Shown here: piece after piece, positions 17,056-24,835 of the stretch
Numbering within the stretch: the first letter of the stretch is position 1
How the letters are laid out: each line of letters begins with the position of its first letter
Assembly: GCF_020181655.1 (NCBI RefSeq)
Contig: NZ_CP084032.1
Span: 3,162,001-3,226,000, forward strand
DNA from: Pectobacterium colocasium
Lineage (GTDB): Bacteria > Pseudomonadota > Gammaproteobacteria > Enterobacterales > Enterobacteriaceae
Length of the DNA: 64,000 nt
Direction of reading: 5' to 3'
Made by a program: the position numbers and the translations under genes
The notes under the pieces: generated by a model
Database searches by the model: none
Told to the model about the DNA's origin: nothing
What the model saw: the letters and a program-made list of their open reading frames with translations, nothing else

Positions 17056-18309
17056 GTGAAGAGTAAATATGTTCTGGTAGTTGACCCTTTTTCAAGTGGC
17101 GCAGTGTTCGCGAATAGAATTAAAGCACTCTATGGATATGAGACTATTGCTCTGATAACAAATAGTCATCTTCCCGAAGCTGTTATGGCAACCTTCAAGA
17201 AGGAAGACTATGCACAGGTTTTTTATTATAAATCACTGAATGTCACTGTGGCTGAAATCGAGAGTTATTTAACACAAGCGCCTGACTTTATCATCTGTGG
17301 TTCTGAACCCGGAGTCTCTGTATTTGATTTACTGTGTGATAAATGGGATCGTATGCCTAATATATTGTCACTTTCGGCAGCGCGCCGCGATAAATATCTG
17401 ATGCAGAAACAGCTCAAATTGGAAGGTATCAGATATATTCCGCATTTTAAATCGGGGGATTTTAACTGCATATTACAGTGGTGCAGTGATAATCCTTTCA
17501 CTGAGTATGTGGTTAAACCTATTCGCTCATTCGGAACAGAAGGTGTTTTCTTTTGTAAAAGCGTTGATGAAATAAAAAAGGCTTATGATAGCTTAATCGG
17601 TACTTTAGACTACTCCGGTAACCGCAATAGTGAACTGCTCATAGAACAGAAAATCGAAGGGATCGAGTATGTTGTTGACGCAGTAAGCAATGAGGGTAAG
17701 CATTTCATCGTAAATATATTCAGATATATAAAAGAACAGGTAGATGGAGTGCCTATTTACCGACAGATGATTACTGAATCTGTAACTGAACATTCGGCTC
17801 TCGTTAACTATGTCAAACAGGTCCTGACCTCACTCGGGATCGTTAACGGCAGCTCCCACAATGAAGTCATAATGTCCTCAGATGGCCCCGTATTGGTTGA
17901 GTCAGGAGCAAGAATGCATGGTGGGCTTGGGCCCCGTCTCGTGAATGAATGTAATTCACATTCCCTTGTTGACCTTGGTTTGATGGCTCGCATTTCTTCT
18001 TCAGATTTTAGAAGGCAAACCATGAATGCTCCGACATTGAAGAAATATGCCGTTGAATATTTTCTCAGTTCGCCCTCTTCAGGAATGGTAAAAGATGTGT
18101 GCATAGAGGATATGTGTTCACCATTATCAAGCTACGGATTTACAGTATGTAAAGTTAAGTCTGGCGATCATATAGAGAAAACTACCGATCTTGTCACATC
18201 GTATGGCCGTGTTGTGCTGTTCAGTACGGATTTGGCAATTCTTGAACGAGACGCAGCGGCTATAGTTGAAATGGAGAGAAATAGTAGATTAATCATACTC
18301 GAAAGCTAA
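17056..18309 (+). CDS. ATP-grasp carboxylate-amine ligase
   Basis: A 417-residue protein starting at GTG 17056 after AAGGATG. An N-terminal Rossmann-like part (KYVLVVDPFSSG) leads into the ATP-grasp core: RRDKYLMQKQLKLEGI, the phosphate-binding EYVVKPIRSFGTEGV, the adenine-side LLIEQKIEGIEYVVDAVS and the metal-binding NEVIMSSDGPVLVESGARMHGG. The set resembles L-amino acid ligases of the BacD type, which join amino acids through acyl-phosphates. As last gene of the operon, it is the only obvious amide-forming enzyme besides the NAT homologue. No NRPS or PKS is present. Substrates unknown. Confidence 0.83.
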   Translation: MKSKYVLVVDPFSSGAVFANRIKALYGYETIALITNSHLPEAVMATFKKEDYAQVFYYKSLNVTVAEIESYLTQAPDFIICGSEPGVSVFDLLCDKWDRMPNILSLSAARRDKYLMQKQLKLEGIRYIPHFKSGDFNCILQWCSDNPFTEYVVKPIRSFGTEGVFFCKSVDEIKKAYDSLIGTLDYSGNRNSELLIEQKIEGIEYVVDAVSNEGKHFIVNIFRYIKEQVDGVPIYRQMITESVTEHSALVNYVKQVLTSLGIVNGSSHNEVIMSSDGPVLVESGARMHGGLGPRLVNECNSHSLVDLGLMARISSSDFRRQTMNAPTLKKYAVEYFLSSPSSGMVKDVCIEDMCSPLSSYGFTVCKVKSGDHIEKTTDLVTSYGRVVLFSTDLAILERDAAAIVEMERNSRLIILES

Positions 18310-18348
18310 ACATCGGTTATCTGGCTATTTTATCGCCATATCTCAAGT

Positions 18349-18377
18349 GAATAAGGAGGAAATATTCCTCCTTATTC
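18349..18377 (+). terminator. Terminator-like hairpin after the biosynthetic operon
   Basis: A perfect 13 bp stem (GAATAAGGAGGAA with TTCCTCCTTATTC) and a 3-nt loop start 40 bp after the last gene. A weak CTAACAAAT tail follows instead of a T-run. It closes the operon neatly and suggests the cassette moved with its own 3' end. Confidence 0.65.
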
Positions 18378-18496
18378 TAACAAATGGTGTAGTCGCACAC
18401 TAAATTTTCACCATCCCATAAACAGTTTCCTGCTGTGCTTATCCCCCTGTTACGTCAGTCTTTCTCCTCGCCGTTATGCGCTACAGGAGAAGAGAG

Positions 18497-18666
18497 ATGT
18501 GCCGATTTATTGGGCTGAGTGTACTGCTGGCTTCGGTTTGCGTAGTTCAGGCCCATGCTTCCGAAAAAGATGAACTTGCACTGGTTATGCGTCAGCTTGA
18601 CCAGGTTCAGGCTGGATTAGATCGTGCCCGGGTGGTTGCCAATCAGAATGGTCAGGATGCGGTAAG
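18497..18666 (+). pseudogene. ICE RAQPRD-family protein (TIGR01690), 5' remnant
   Basis: ATG 18497 after CAGGAGAAGAGAG. The signal peptide MCRFIGLSVLLASVCVVQAHA is followed by EKDELALVMRQLDQVQAGLD, typical of RAQPRD proteins, periplasmic components of conjugative type IV systems in SPI-7/PFGI-1-like ICEs. The frame is cut by the IS at 18667 before the RAQPRD signature. It normally follows the TIGR03747 gene; here 6.2 kb of cargo separates them. Confidence 0.78.
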
Positions 18667-19098
18667 TGTCAAGATAGTTGGCACCCCCGGTTGATTTAGG
18701 CTGCCTGTTTTTCCCGTTCTGGATTCAGCATTACCTTCCCTACCTGATGCCAGTTCTGTGTTCTGCCAGACCAGCGTTCAGGCCGTTGCGATTTTGCCTT
18801 TTTGTACACCTCATCCCGATTTTTCAGCAACACACCGTCTTCTCCACGATGTCGCTGACCCGGCGTCACATACCTGATGCCGCTATGTCTGTGCGTTTCG
18901 TTATACCACTGCGTAAAATCTTCTACCCATTCACGTGCCTCATCCAATGTATCGAACCCCGATGACGGCCACTGCGGGATATATTTCAGTGTCCTGAACA
19001 GCGACTCCACATACGCGTTGTCGTTACTGACTCCTGATCTAGCCCCCTGAAACACCAGACAGTAGCTGTATCTCCAGATAAGAGATAGGCTTGAATAT

Positions 19099-19494
19099 AT
19101 GTCTAATACTAACGCCAATTTTGAGATGACCGGGATCCTGTTAGGGCAAGAAGTCCGTAAACGTAAAACTCCACAGGAGAAGATCGCCATTATCCAGCAG
19201 ACGATGCAGCCGGGCATGAATGTCTCCCATGTCGCCCGTCTGCATGGTATCCAGCCCAGCCTGCTGTTTAAGTGGAAGAAGCAATATCAAGAAGGCAGCC
19301 TCACCGCCGTTGCGGCCGGAGAGGAAGTCGTTCCTGCTTCCGAGCTTACCGCTGCTCTGAAGCAGGTCCGGGAGCTTCAGCGCCTTCTGGGCAAGAAGAC
19401 GATGGAAGTTGAGATCCTGAAAGAAGCTGTGGAGTACGGTCAGTCGCGAAAATGGATAGCGCACGCGCCCTTGTTGCCAAAGGACGGAGAATAG
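19099..19494 (+). CDS. insC: IS2-like transposase OrfA
   Basis: A 131-residue HTH protein with [40 protein letters not shown] and [19 protein letters not shown], the same order and spacing as IS2 InsC. It ends [13 protein letters not shown] as IS2 OrfA does. It overlaps orfB by 43 bp; IS2 makes its OrfAB transposase by programmed -1 frameshifting in such an overlap. Intact. Confidence 0.9.
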   Translation: MSNTNANFEMTGILLGQEVRKRKTPQEKIAIIQQTMQPGMNVSHVARLHGIQPSLLFKWKKQYQEGSLTAVAAGEEVVPASELTAALKQVRELQRLLGKKTMEVEILKEAVEYGQSRKWIAHAPLLPKDGE

Positions 19495-20333
19495 CTCAGG
19501 TCAGCCGTACCATGGGCGTGTCGCGTGCGCAGTTGTCACTGCGGATTAAGCGTTCTGCCGACTGGCAGGACAGTCGCTGTAACCGGCGTAATGACGAAGC
19601 TGACGCTGAAATACTGTCGGCCATCCTCGGTATCATCAGCGATATGCCCAGCTACGGCTATCGACGTGTGTGGGGTATCCTGCGTAAGCAACGTCGTGCA
19701 GAGGGGCAGCCGCCGGTAAATGCCAAACGGCTTTACAGGATAATGCGCAAACATAAGCTGTTGTTACTGCATGACAAACCAGAGCGGCCGCAGCGCGAGC
19801 ATAAGGGTAAAATCGCGGTGGCAGAAAGCGATATGCGCTGGTGCTCAGATGGCTTCGAGTTCGGATGCGACAACGGTGAAAAACTACGGGTTACGTTCGC
19901 TCTGGACTGCTGTGACCGGGAGGCCATAGACTGGGCGGCGAGCACGGGAGGCTACGATAGTTCGACCGTGCAGGATGTGATGCTGAGGTCAGTGGAAAAG
20001 CGCTTCGGCGACAGGTTGCCGGACATCCCGGTGCAGTGGCTGACGGATAACGGTTCAGCGTATACCGCGCATGAAACGCGCAGGTTCGCGAGAGAACTAA
20101 ATCTGGAGCCCTGCACAACAGCGGTGAGCAGCCCGCAGAGCAATGGCATGGCCGAGCGGTTCGTGAAAACGATGAAGGAAGATTATATCGCGTTTATGCC
20201 AAAACCGGATGTGAGAACAGCACTGAAAAACCTTGCAGCAGCGTTCACGCATTACAATGAGAACCACCCGCACAGTGCGCTGGGATATCACTCTCCGAGG
20301 GAATACCGGCGGCAGCGGGCATCGTTAACTTAA
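19452..20333 (+). CDS. insD: IS2-like transposase OrfB
   Basis: A 293-residue DDE integrase-type transposase starting [11 protein letters not shown] like IS2 InsD. D of [11 protein letters not shown] of [12 protein letters not shown] and E of [14 protein letters not shown] form the DDE triad. The C-terminus [22 protein letters not shown] is the IS2 hallmark. Complete and probably functional, unlike the two other IS copies in this mosaic. Confidence 0.92.
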   Translation: MDSARALVAKGRRIAQVSRTMGVSRAQLSLRIKRSADWQDSRCNRRNDEADAEILSAILGIISDMPSYGYRRVWGILRKQRRAEGQPPVNAKRLYRIMRKHKLLLLHDKPERPQREHKGKIAVAESDMRWCSDGFEFGCDNGEKLRVTFALDCCDREAIDWAASTGGYDSSTVQDVMLRSVEKRFGDRLPDIPVQWLTDNGSAYTAHETRRFARELNLEPCTTAVSSPQSNGMAERFVKTMKEDYIAFMPKPDVRTALKNLAAAFTHYNENHPHSALGYHSPREYRRQRASLT

Positions 20334-21077
20334 GATACAAAAGCTGTCCGGAGATGGCGGGTCAAGATCAGTCGTTACTGACTCCTGGGCGGCTGTGAGA
20401 TGGCCTTATTGCCAGCTCATGTAGCTTCATTTGCAACGTCTGTGACTTCATCGCCGCACCATTGTCCGCATGCAGTACCGGCGGGGATTGCCAGCATCCT
20501 TCCCGGAGGACCGTGCGTTGTATCAGGGCTGCCGCCTGCTCACCACTTTCAGTTTCATGCACTTCATATCCCACGATTTTTCGGCTGTAGAGGTCTTCCA
20601 CCAGATACAGGTAAAACCAGCGCTCCTTTACGGTTGACGGAACCCATGTAATGTCCCATGTCCACACCTCATTCGGCCCGCTGGCCTGCCAACTCGTAGC
20701 CGGGGTGACCTTCTGAGCCGCCCGTTGTCGTCCCCGGCGATGCACCTCTCCATGACGACGCAGTACCCGGTAAAAGGTTGACTCGCTTGCCAGATAAATC
20801 CCCTTATCCGCCAACGCCGGTACGATTTGTGACGGGGGAAGGCTGGCGTAGTCTGGCTGATGGCACACTGCCAGTATCTGTTGCTCTTCCTGCTCACTTA
20901 ACTGGTTCACCGGGGAGGGTCTGACCGCGCTGACGCGCCTGTCCTCCCTCGACGTTTGCCAGCGTCGCCACGTCCGTTCACTTAATCCCGCTTCCGTCAG
21001 CGCTATTGACAGCCGGGCTCCTGACGCCATCGCTTCCCGCACATAACCGATAAGTGCCTGCCGCTCTGTTCCGGGCG

Positions 21078-21605
21078 TCAGTCGTCCTCGTCGGTTTCCC
21101 CGTAAAAATCCCGCAACTGCTTTCGCAGCACCAGTATCGCTGCCGCCTCCGCCAGCGCCTTTTCCTTACGAACCAGTTCGCGTTTTAGTTGTTTAACTTC
21201 TTTCTGGCTTTGTTTGAGCGCCGCTTTGTCATTGGGCGAAGACACCTGCAAAAAGCCTTGTTTCCACTGACTAATCTGTTCCGGGTAAAGCCCTTTTTTA
21301 CGGCAGTATTGCGCGAGTTCTGTTTCGCTGAGTGTAGCTGTTTCGATAATCACAGCCAGCCGGGCTTCGGCTGACCATTGGTCTGTAGTTCTGTCTGCAC
21401 CCGGCACCGGTATTCCCTCTGCTTTCGCCTTGTTACGCCAGTAATAGAGAGCAGCTTCCGATATCCCTTCCATCTGTGCAACTGCGGTGACGGTCATGTT
21501 GTAGGGCGGTAGCAATTTAGCCAGTGCGGCTGATTTACGTTCTGGTGAAATTCGTTTCACGCTCTGTTCCCATCTTGTCATTAGTATTTTCGATGGGGGT
21601 GACAA
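21078..21605 (-). CDS. Transposase OrfA of the outer IS3-family element
   Basis: A 175-residue protein with two helix-turn-helix-like regions (TVTAVAQMEGISEAALYYWRNKAK and LAQYCRKKGLYPEQISQWKQG), followed by a coiled-coil leucine stretch (ALKQSQKEVKQLKRELVRKEKALAEA). This two-HTH layout is typical of the longer OrfA of one IS3-family branch. It is intact, but its OrfB partner is interrupted. Confidence 0.82.
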   Translation of the reverse strand: MSPPSKILMTRWEQSVKRISPERKSAALAKLLPPYNMTVTAVAQMEGISEAALYYWRNKAKAEGIPVPGADRTTDQWSAEARLAVIIETATLSETELAQYCRKKGLYPEQISQWKQGFLQVSSPNDKAALKQSQKEVKQLKRELVRKEKALAEAAAILVLRKQLRDFYGETDEDD

Positions 21606-21814
21606 CTATCCTGACAGAGGGGGTCACAACGCGATCTATTAATCCTTTCGCTGGCAGTCTATACGCCCGCACCGCTACGCCTCTGCACATCCTTACGGCC
21701 AATCAGAATATTATATTACTTAAATGCATATTCTTTGGTGATTTACTTCGTTCATTTTCGATTTGCAGCAGATCTACTATGTGGCATCCACCATTTTCGA
21801 CAGAGTGAAATGCT

Positions 21815-23182
21815 ATGAAAAGTGCCGACGCCGTTCTCGACCTGATCGGTCATACGCCGTTGCTGGAGCTCACCCAGTTTGATACCGGCCCCTGCCGACT
21901 GTTCGTCAAACTGGAAAACCAGAACCCCGGCGGCTCGATTAAGGATCGTGTGGCGCTGTCTATGATTGAAAACGCAGAGCGTCAGGGCTGGCTGAAACCG
22001 GGTGGCACCATCGTTGAAGCCACCGCTGGCAATACCGGACTCGGCCTAGCACTGGTCGCCGCACTGAAAGGGTATCACCTGATTCTGGTGGTGCCGGACA
22101 AAATGAGCCGCGAGAAAATCTTTCATCTACGGGCACTCGGTGCAGAAGTGCGGCTTACGCGCTCTGATGTCGCCAAAGGCCATCCTGATTACTATCAGGA
22201 TTATGCCCGTCGTCTGGCAGAGGAAACGCCCGATGCGTACTACATCGATCAGTTTAATAATCCAGCCAATCTGGAGGCGCACTACCGCACGACGGGCCCC
22301 GAACTGTGGCAGCAGATGGAAGAACAGATTGACGCTGTCGCCGTCGGCGTGGGTTCCGGTGGCACGCTAGGCGGGTTAACCCGCTACTTCGCCGAGGTGT
22401 CGCCGCAGACTGCCTTTGTCCTTGCCGACCCCGCCGGTTCGATTCTGACGGACTATATACAGCGCGGTGAATATGGTGAGGCAGGAAGCTGGCTGGTGGA
22501 GGGGATTGGCGAAGATTTTGTGCCGGATCTGGCCGATTTCACTCAGGTTACCCACGCTTACGCGATTGATGACGCCGAGTCTTTCCACACCGCACGGGAA
22601 CTGCTACGCAAAGAAGGCGTTTTGGCTGGCTCCTCCAGCGGCACGCTACTGGCAGCCGCCCTGCGCTACTGTCGGGCACAAACCGAGCCTAAGCGGGTCG
22701 TCACCTTCGTTTGCGACAGCGGCAACAAATACCTGTCCAAGATGTTTAACGATTACTGGATGATTGAGAAAGGACTTATCACGCGTCCGTCACACGGCGA
22801 CCTGCGCGATCTCATCACCTATCGCCACGATGAAGGTGCCACGGTTTCGGTGTCACCTGACGACACGCTCAGCGTGGTACATACCCGTATGCGACTGTAC
22901 GACATCTCCCAACTTCCCGTATTAGACAACGACCGCGTAGTCGGCGTGATTGATGAATGGGATCTGCTAAACAGTCTCAAAAACGATACCCAGCATTTTT
23001 CACTGACGGCGCGTGAGGCGATGTCCGATCAGGTCAAGACGCTGCCAAAAGAGGCGTCGCCTGACGATCTACTGGCAATTTTTGACAGGGGGTTTGTCGC
23101 TGTGATTCTCGACGGCGATCGTTTTCTCGGTTTGATTACGCGTACAGATGTCCTGAACCAATGGCGGCAGACGCTTCGCTGA
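21815..23182 (+). CDS. Cystathionine beta-synthase
   Basis: A 455-residue fold-type II PLP enzyme with a C-terminal pair of CBS domains. The PLP lysine is K43 in NPGGSIKDRVAL, TAGNTGLGLAL is the substrate carboxylate loop, and the phosphate-binding loop is GVGSGGTLGG. The CBS repeats start near 335 (SVSPDDTLSVVHTRM) and 395 (MSDQVKTLPKEASPDD). Domain order and length fit bacterial cystathionine beta-synthase (serine + homocysteine to cystathionine) rather than cysteine synthase. It is followed by a cystathionine lyase/synthase gene, forming a reverse transsulfuration pair. Only 198 bp separate it from the IS end at 21616, so its upstream control region may be altered by the insertion. Confidence 0.88.
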   Translation: MKSADAVLDLIGHTPLLELTQFDTGPCRLFVKLENQNPGGSIKDRVALSMIENAERQGWLKPGGTIVEATAGNTGLGLALVAALKGYHLILVVPDKMSREKIFHLRALGAEVRLTRSDVAKGHPDYYQDYARRLAEETPDAYYIDQFNNPANLEAHYRTTGPELWQQMEEQIDAVAVGVGSGGTLGGLTRYFAEVSPQTAFVLADPAGSILTDYIQRGEYGEAGSWLVEGIGEDFVPDLADFTQVTHAYAIDDAESFHTARELLRKEGVLAGSSSGTLLAAALRYCRAQTEPKRVVTFVCDSGNKYLSKMFNDYWMIEKGLITRPSHGDLRDLITYRHDEGATVSVSPDDTLSVVHTRMRLYDISQLPVLDNDRVVGVIDEWDLLNSLKNDTQHFSLTAREAMSDQVKTLPKEASPDDLLAIFDRGFVAVILDGDRFLGLITRTDVLNQWRQTLR

Positions 23183-23227
23183 TACGTTGCTCACGCTTCT
23201 CTTTTCTTATCACTTAGGATGTGAACC

Positions 23228-24388
23228 ATGCCTCAATTCGATACCCAAACCGTTCATGCGGGCTATACCCCGGACAGCACTGGCGCAGTCATGCCCGCGA
23301 TTTATGCAACCTCCACGTTTGCCCAACCCGCACCCGGTGAGCATACCGGCTACGAATATTCACGCAGCGGCAACCCGACGCGTGCGGTGCTGGAGGCGGC
23401 GATTGCCGAACTGGAAGGTGGGACGCGAGGCTTCGCTTTTGCCTCTGGTCTGGCCGCCAGTTCCACGTTGCTAGAACTGCTCGATCAGGGTAGCCATATT
23501 GTGGCTGTGGACGATCTCTACGGCGGCACCTGGCGTCTGTTAGAAAATGTCCGCAAACGCACCGCCGGATTGCAGGTGACCTACGTTGACCCCGCCGATC
23601 TCACCGCGCTCGAACACGCCATTACGCCGCAGACAAAAATGATCTGGGTTGAAACGCCAACCAATCCACTACTGAAACTGGCCGATTTGGCGGCCATCGC
23701 TACGTTAGCCAAAAAACATCGGCTCATCAGCGTGGCGGATAACACCTTTGCTTCACCAGCTATTCAGCGTCCGCTGGATGTGGGGTTTGATATCGTGGTG
23801 CACTCCGCAACCAAATACCTCAACGGTCATTCAGACGTGATTGCCGGGCTGGCAGTCGTCGGCAAGAACAGTGAACTGGCGTCACAGTTGGCCTATCTGC
23901 AAAATGCGATTGGCGGCGTACTCGACCCCTTCAGCAGCTTCCTGACGCTGCGCGGCATCCGCACGCTGGCACTGCGAATTGAACGCCACAATCAGAGCGC
24001 CCTTCAACTTGCACACTGGCTGGAACTCCAGCCGCAGGTGGAGCAGGTTTACTATCCGGGGCTACCGAGCCACCCGCAGCACGGGTTGGCACAGCAGCAG
24101 ATGCGCGGCTTTGGCGGCATGATCTCTGTGAGGTTGAAGGGCGATGAGGACTATGCGCGTGAGGTTATTAAGCGCACGCGATTATTTACGCTGGCAGAGA
24201 GTCTGGGCGGCGTGGAAAGCCTGATTAGCCAGCCCTACTCCATGACCCACGCTTCCGTGCCGTTGGAAAAAAGACGACAAAAAGGGATCACGCCACAGCT
24301 GCTGCGTTTATCCGTGGGGATTGAAAATGTGCAGGACTTAATCGACGACCTGTATCAGGCACTGAATGCGAGCAATATAAGTGAATGA
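23228..24388 (+). CDS. Cystathionine gamma-synthase/gamma-lyase family enzyme
   Basis: A 386-residue Cys/Met metabolism PLP enzyme. Residues YEYSRSGNPTR (42-52), ASGLAAS (72-78), VETPTNPLLK (141-150), VADNTFASP (169-177) and the PLP lysine K196 in VVHSATKYLNGHSD are all present. Being coupled with cystathionine beta-synthase (45 bp gap, GGATGTG before the ATG), it most likely acts as cystathionine gamma-lyase, giving cysteine, 2-oxobutyrate and ammonia. Sequence alone does not separate lyase from synthase. Confidence 0.88.
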   Translation: MPQFDTQTVHAGYTPDSTGAVMPAIYATSTFAQPAPGEHTGYEYSRSGNPTRAVLEAAIAELEGGTRGFAFASGLAASSTLLELLDQGSHIVAVDDLYGGTWRLLENVRKRTAGLQVTYVDPADLTALEHAITPQTKMIWVETPTNPLLKLADLAAIATLAKKHRLISVADNTFASPAIQRPLDVGFDIVVHSATKYLNGHSDVIAGLAVVGKNSELASQLAYLQNAIGGVLDPFSSFLTLRGIRTLALRIERHNQSALQLAHWLELQPQVEQVYYPGLPSHPQHGLAQQQMRGFGGMISVRLKGDEDYAREVIKRTRLFTLAESLGGVESLISQPYSMTHASVPLEKRRQKGITPQLLRLSVGIENVQDLIDDLYQALNASNISE

Positions 24389-24459
24389 AACAGGCGGCAT
24401 CTGCCACTCATAGCATTAGGAAACGTCAACCAACGCGTGTCGTTTATGGCACCGATCTT

Positions 24460-24782
24460 CACGGCGTAAAAATTATGCTGAGGTGGACATGAACGCCGAG
24501 TGAGCGACAGGACGTCGCGAAAGTCAGTGCCGCGTAGGACAAAAACGTCGAGACGTTTTTGAACAGCACTTGTGCTGGTCCGAAGGGCGAGACCCATTTA
24601 TGGGGCGAGTAAACGCGTCACTGACGGCTCGAAAGGCGGGCATGGGCACCGAAGGAACCGCGTTAGCGGCATAATTCCCGCCAAAAAGCCTGGGTTCTTA
24701 GGGCGCCGGCGATTGGGCGCCCTAAGTCGGGCGTGGCATCAATGCCACAGAGAAACTCCGCGGCTTATCACGCACGAAACCT
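24460..24782 (+). repeat. Hairpin-rich intergenic repeat, family 2 copy A (with insert)
   Basis: Shares blocks with copies at 48181-48425 (inverted) and 48545-48762: GCGAAAGTCAGTGCCGCGT, ACGCGTCACTGAC, GAAGGAACCGCG, AGCGGCATAAT, AAAAAGCCT and CACGAAACC. Hairpin 1 (GTCAGTG/CACTGAC) is split by a 76 bp insertion at 24536-24611. Hairpin 2 is CTTAGGGCGCC/GGCGCCCTAAG at 24697-24725. The 447 bp between cystathionine lyase and the next gene is otherwise empty. Confidence 0.7.
24536..24611 (+). repeat. Three-hairpin module nested inside copy A
   Basis: Homologous to 6883-6954. Both read AGGACAAAA, a self-complementary CGT block, TTTTGAACA, a second small palindrome, TGG, then AGGGCGAG, a third palindrome and CGAGTA. 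The arms differ between the two copies but still pair within each copy. It occupies the loop of the first hairpin of the family 2 repeat. Confidence 0.65.
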
Positions 24783-24835
24783 ACTGTTCCTTGTGTTGGA
24801 ATGCATCTAACTTTCACAAAGATAGCTATCAGGGA

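Larger units (their letters stand above)
19035..20370 (+). mobile_element. Intact IS2-like element (IS3 family)
   Basis: The element is 1336 bp, against 1331 bp for IS2. The ends are TGATCTAGCCCCCTG and, from the other side, TGATCTTGACCCGCC, continuing into matching (C/A)GGACAG and TGTATC blocks, like the IS2 ends. Both transposase frames are open. It is flanked by a 15 bp direct repeat, GTCGTTACTGACTCC (19020-19034 and 20371-20385), within the transposase gene it interrupts. IS2 is known for 5 bp duplications, so 15 bp is unusual. Confidence 0.88.
18696..21042 (-). pseudogene. IS3-family orfB transposase split by an insertion
   Basis: The N-terminal 224 residues (20386-21042) hold the HTH/helical region and the first two catalytic Asp (WTWDITW and VLHADNGA). 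The C-terminal part (18696-19034) resumes with NAYVESLFRTLKY, which carries the catalytic Glu, and ends with the TP(G)QRHRG domain tail. An IS2-like element separates them, and the words GVSND are duplicated at both junctions by the target duplication. The DDE triad is split over two pieces, so it should be inactive. Confidence 0.88.
18667..21616 (-). mobile_element. IS3-family element, interrupted by an IS2-like element
   Basis: The ends are inverted repeats: TGTCAAGATAGTTGGCACCC at 18667 and TGTCAGGATAGTTGTCACCC read from 21616 on the other strand. After removal of the inserted IS2-like copy it is about 1.6 kb, with two leftward genes (orfA, orfB). The flanks (TAAG left, GAGG right) show no target duplication. 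I cannot name the specific IS. A deletion derivative of the same element lies at 10519-10625. Confidence 0.8.

Noticed and set aside
10160..21814. Search for an ICE attachment site or tRNA gene at the borders
   Set aside because: No tRNA-like cloverleaf and no long direct repeat other than IS sequences was found at either side, so integration by the ICE integrase at this place is not supported.
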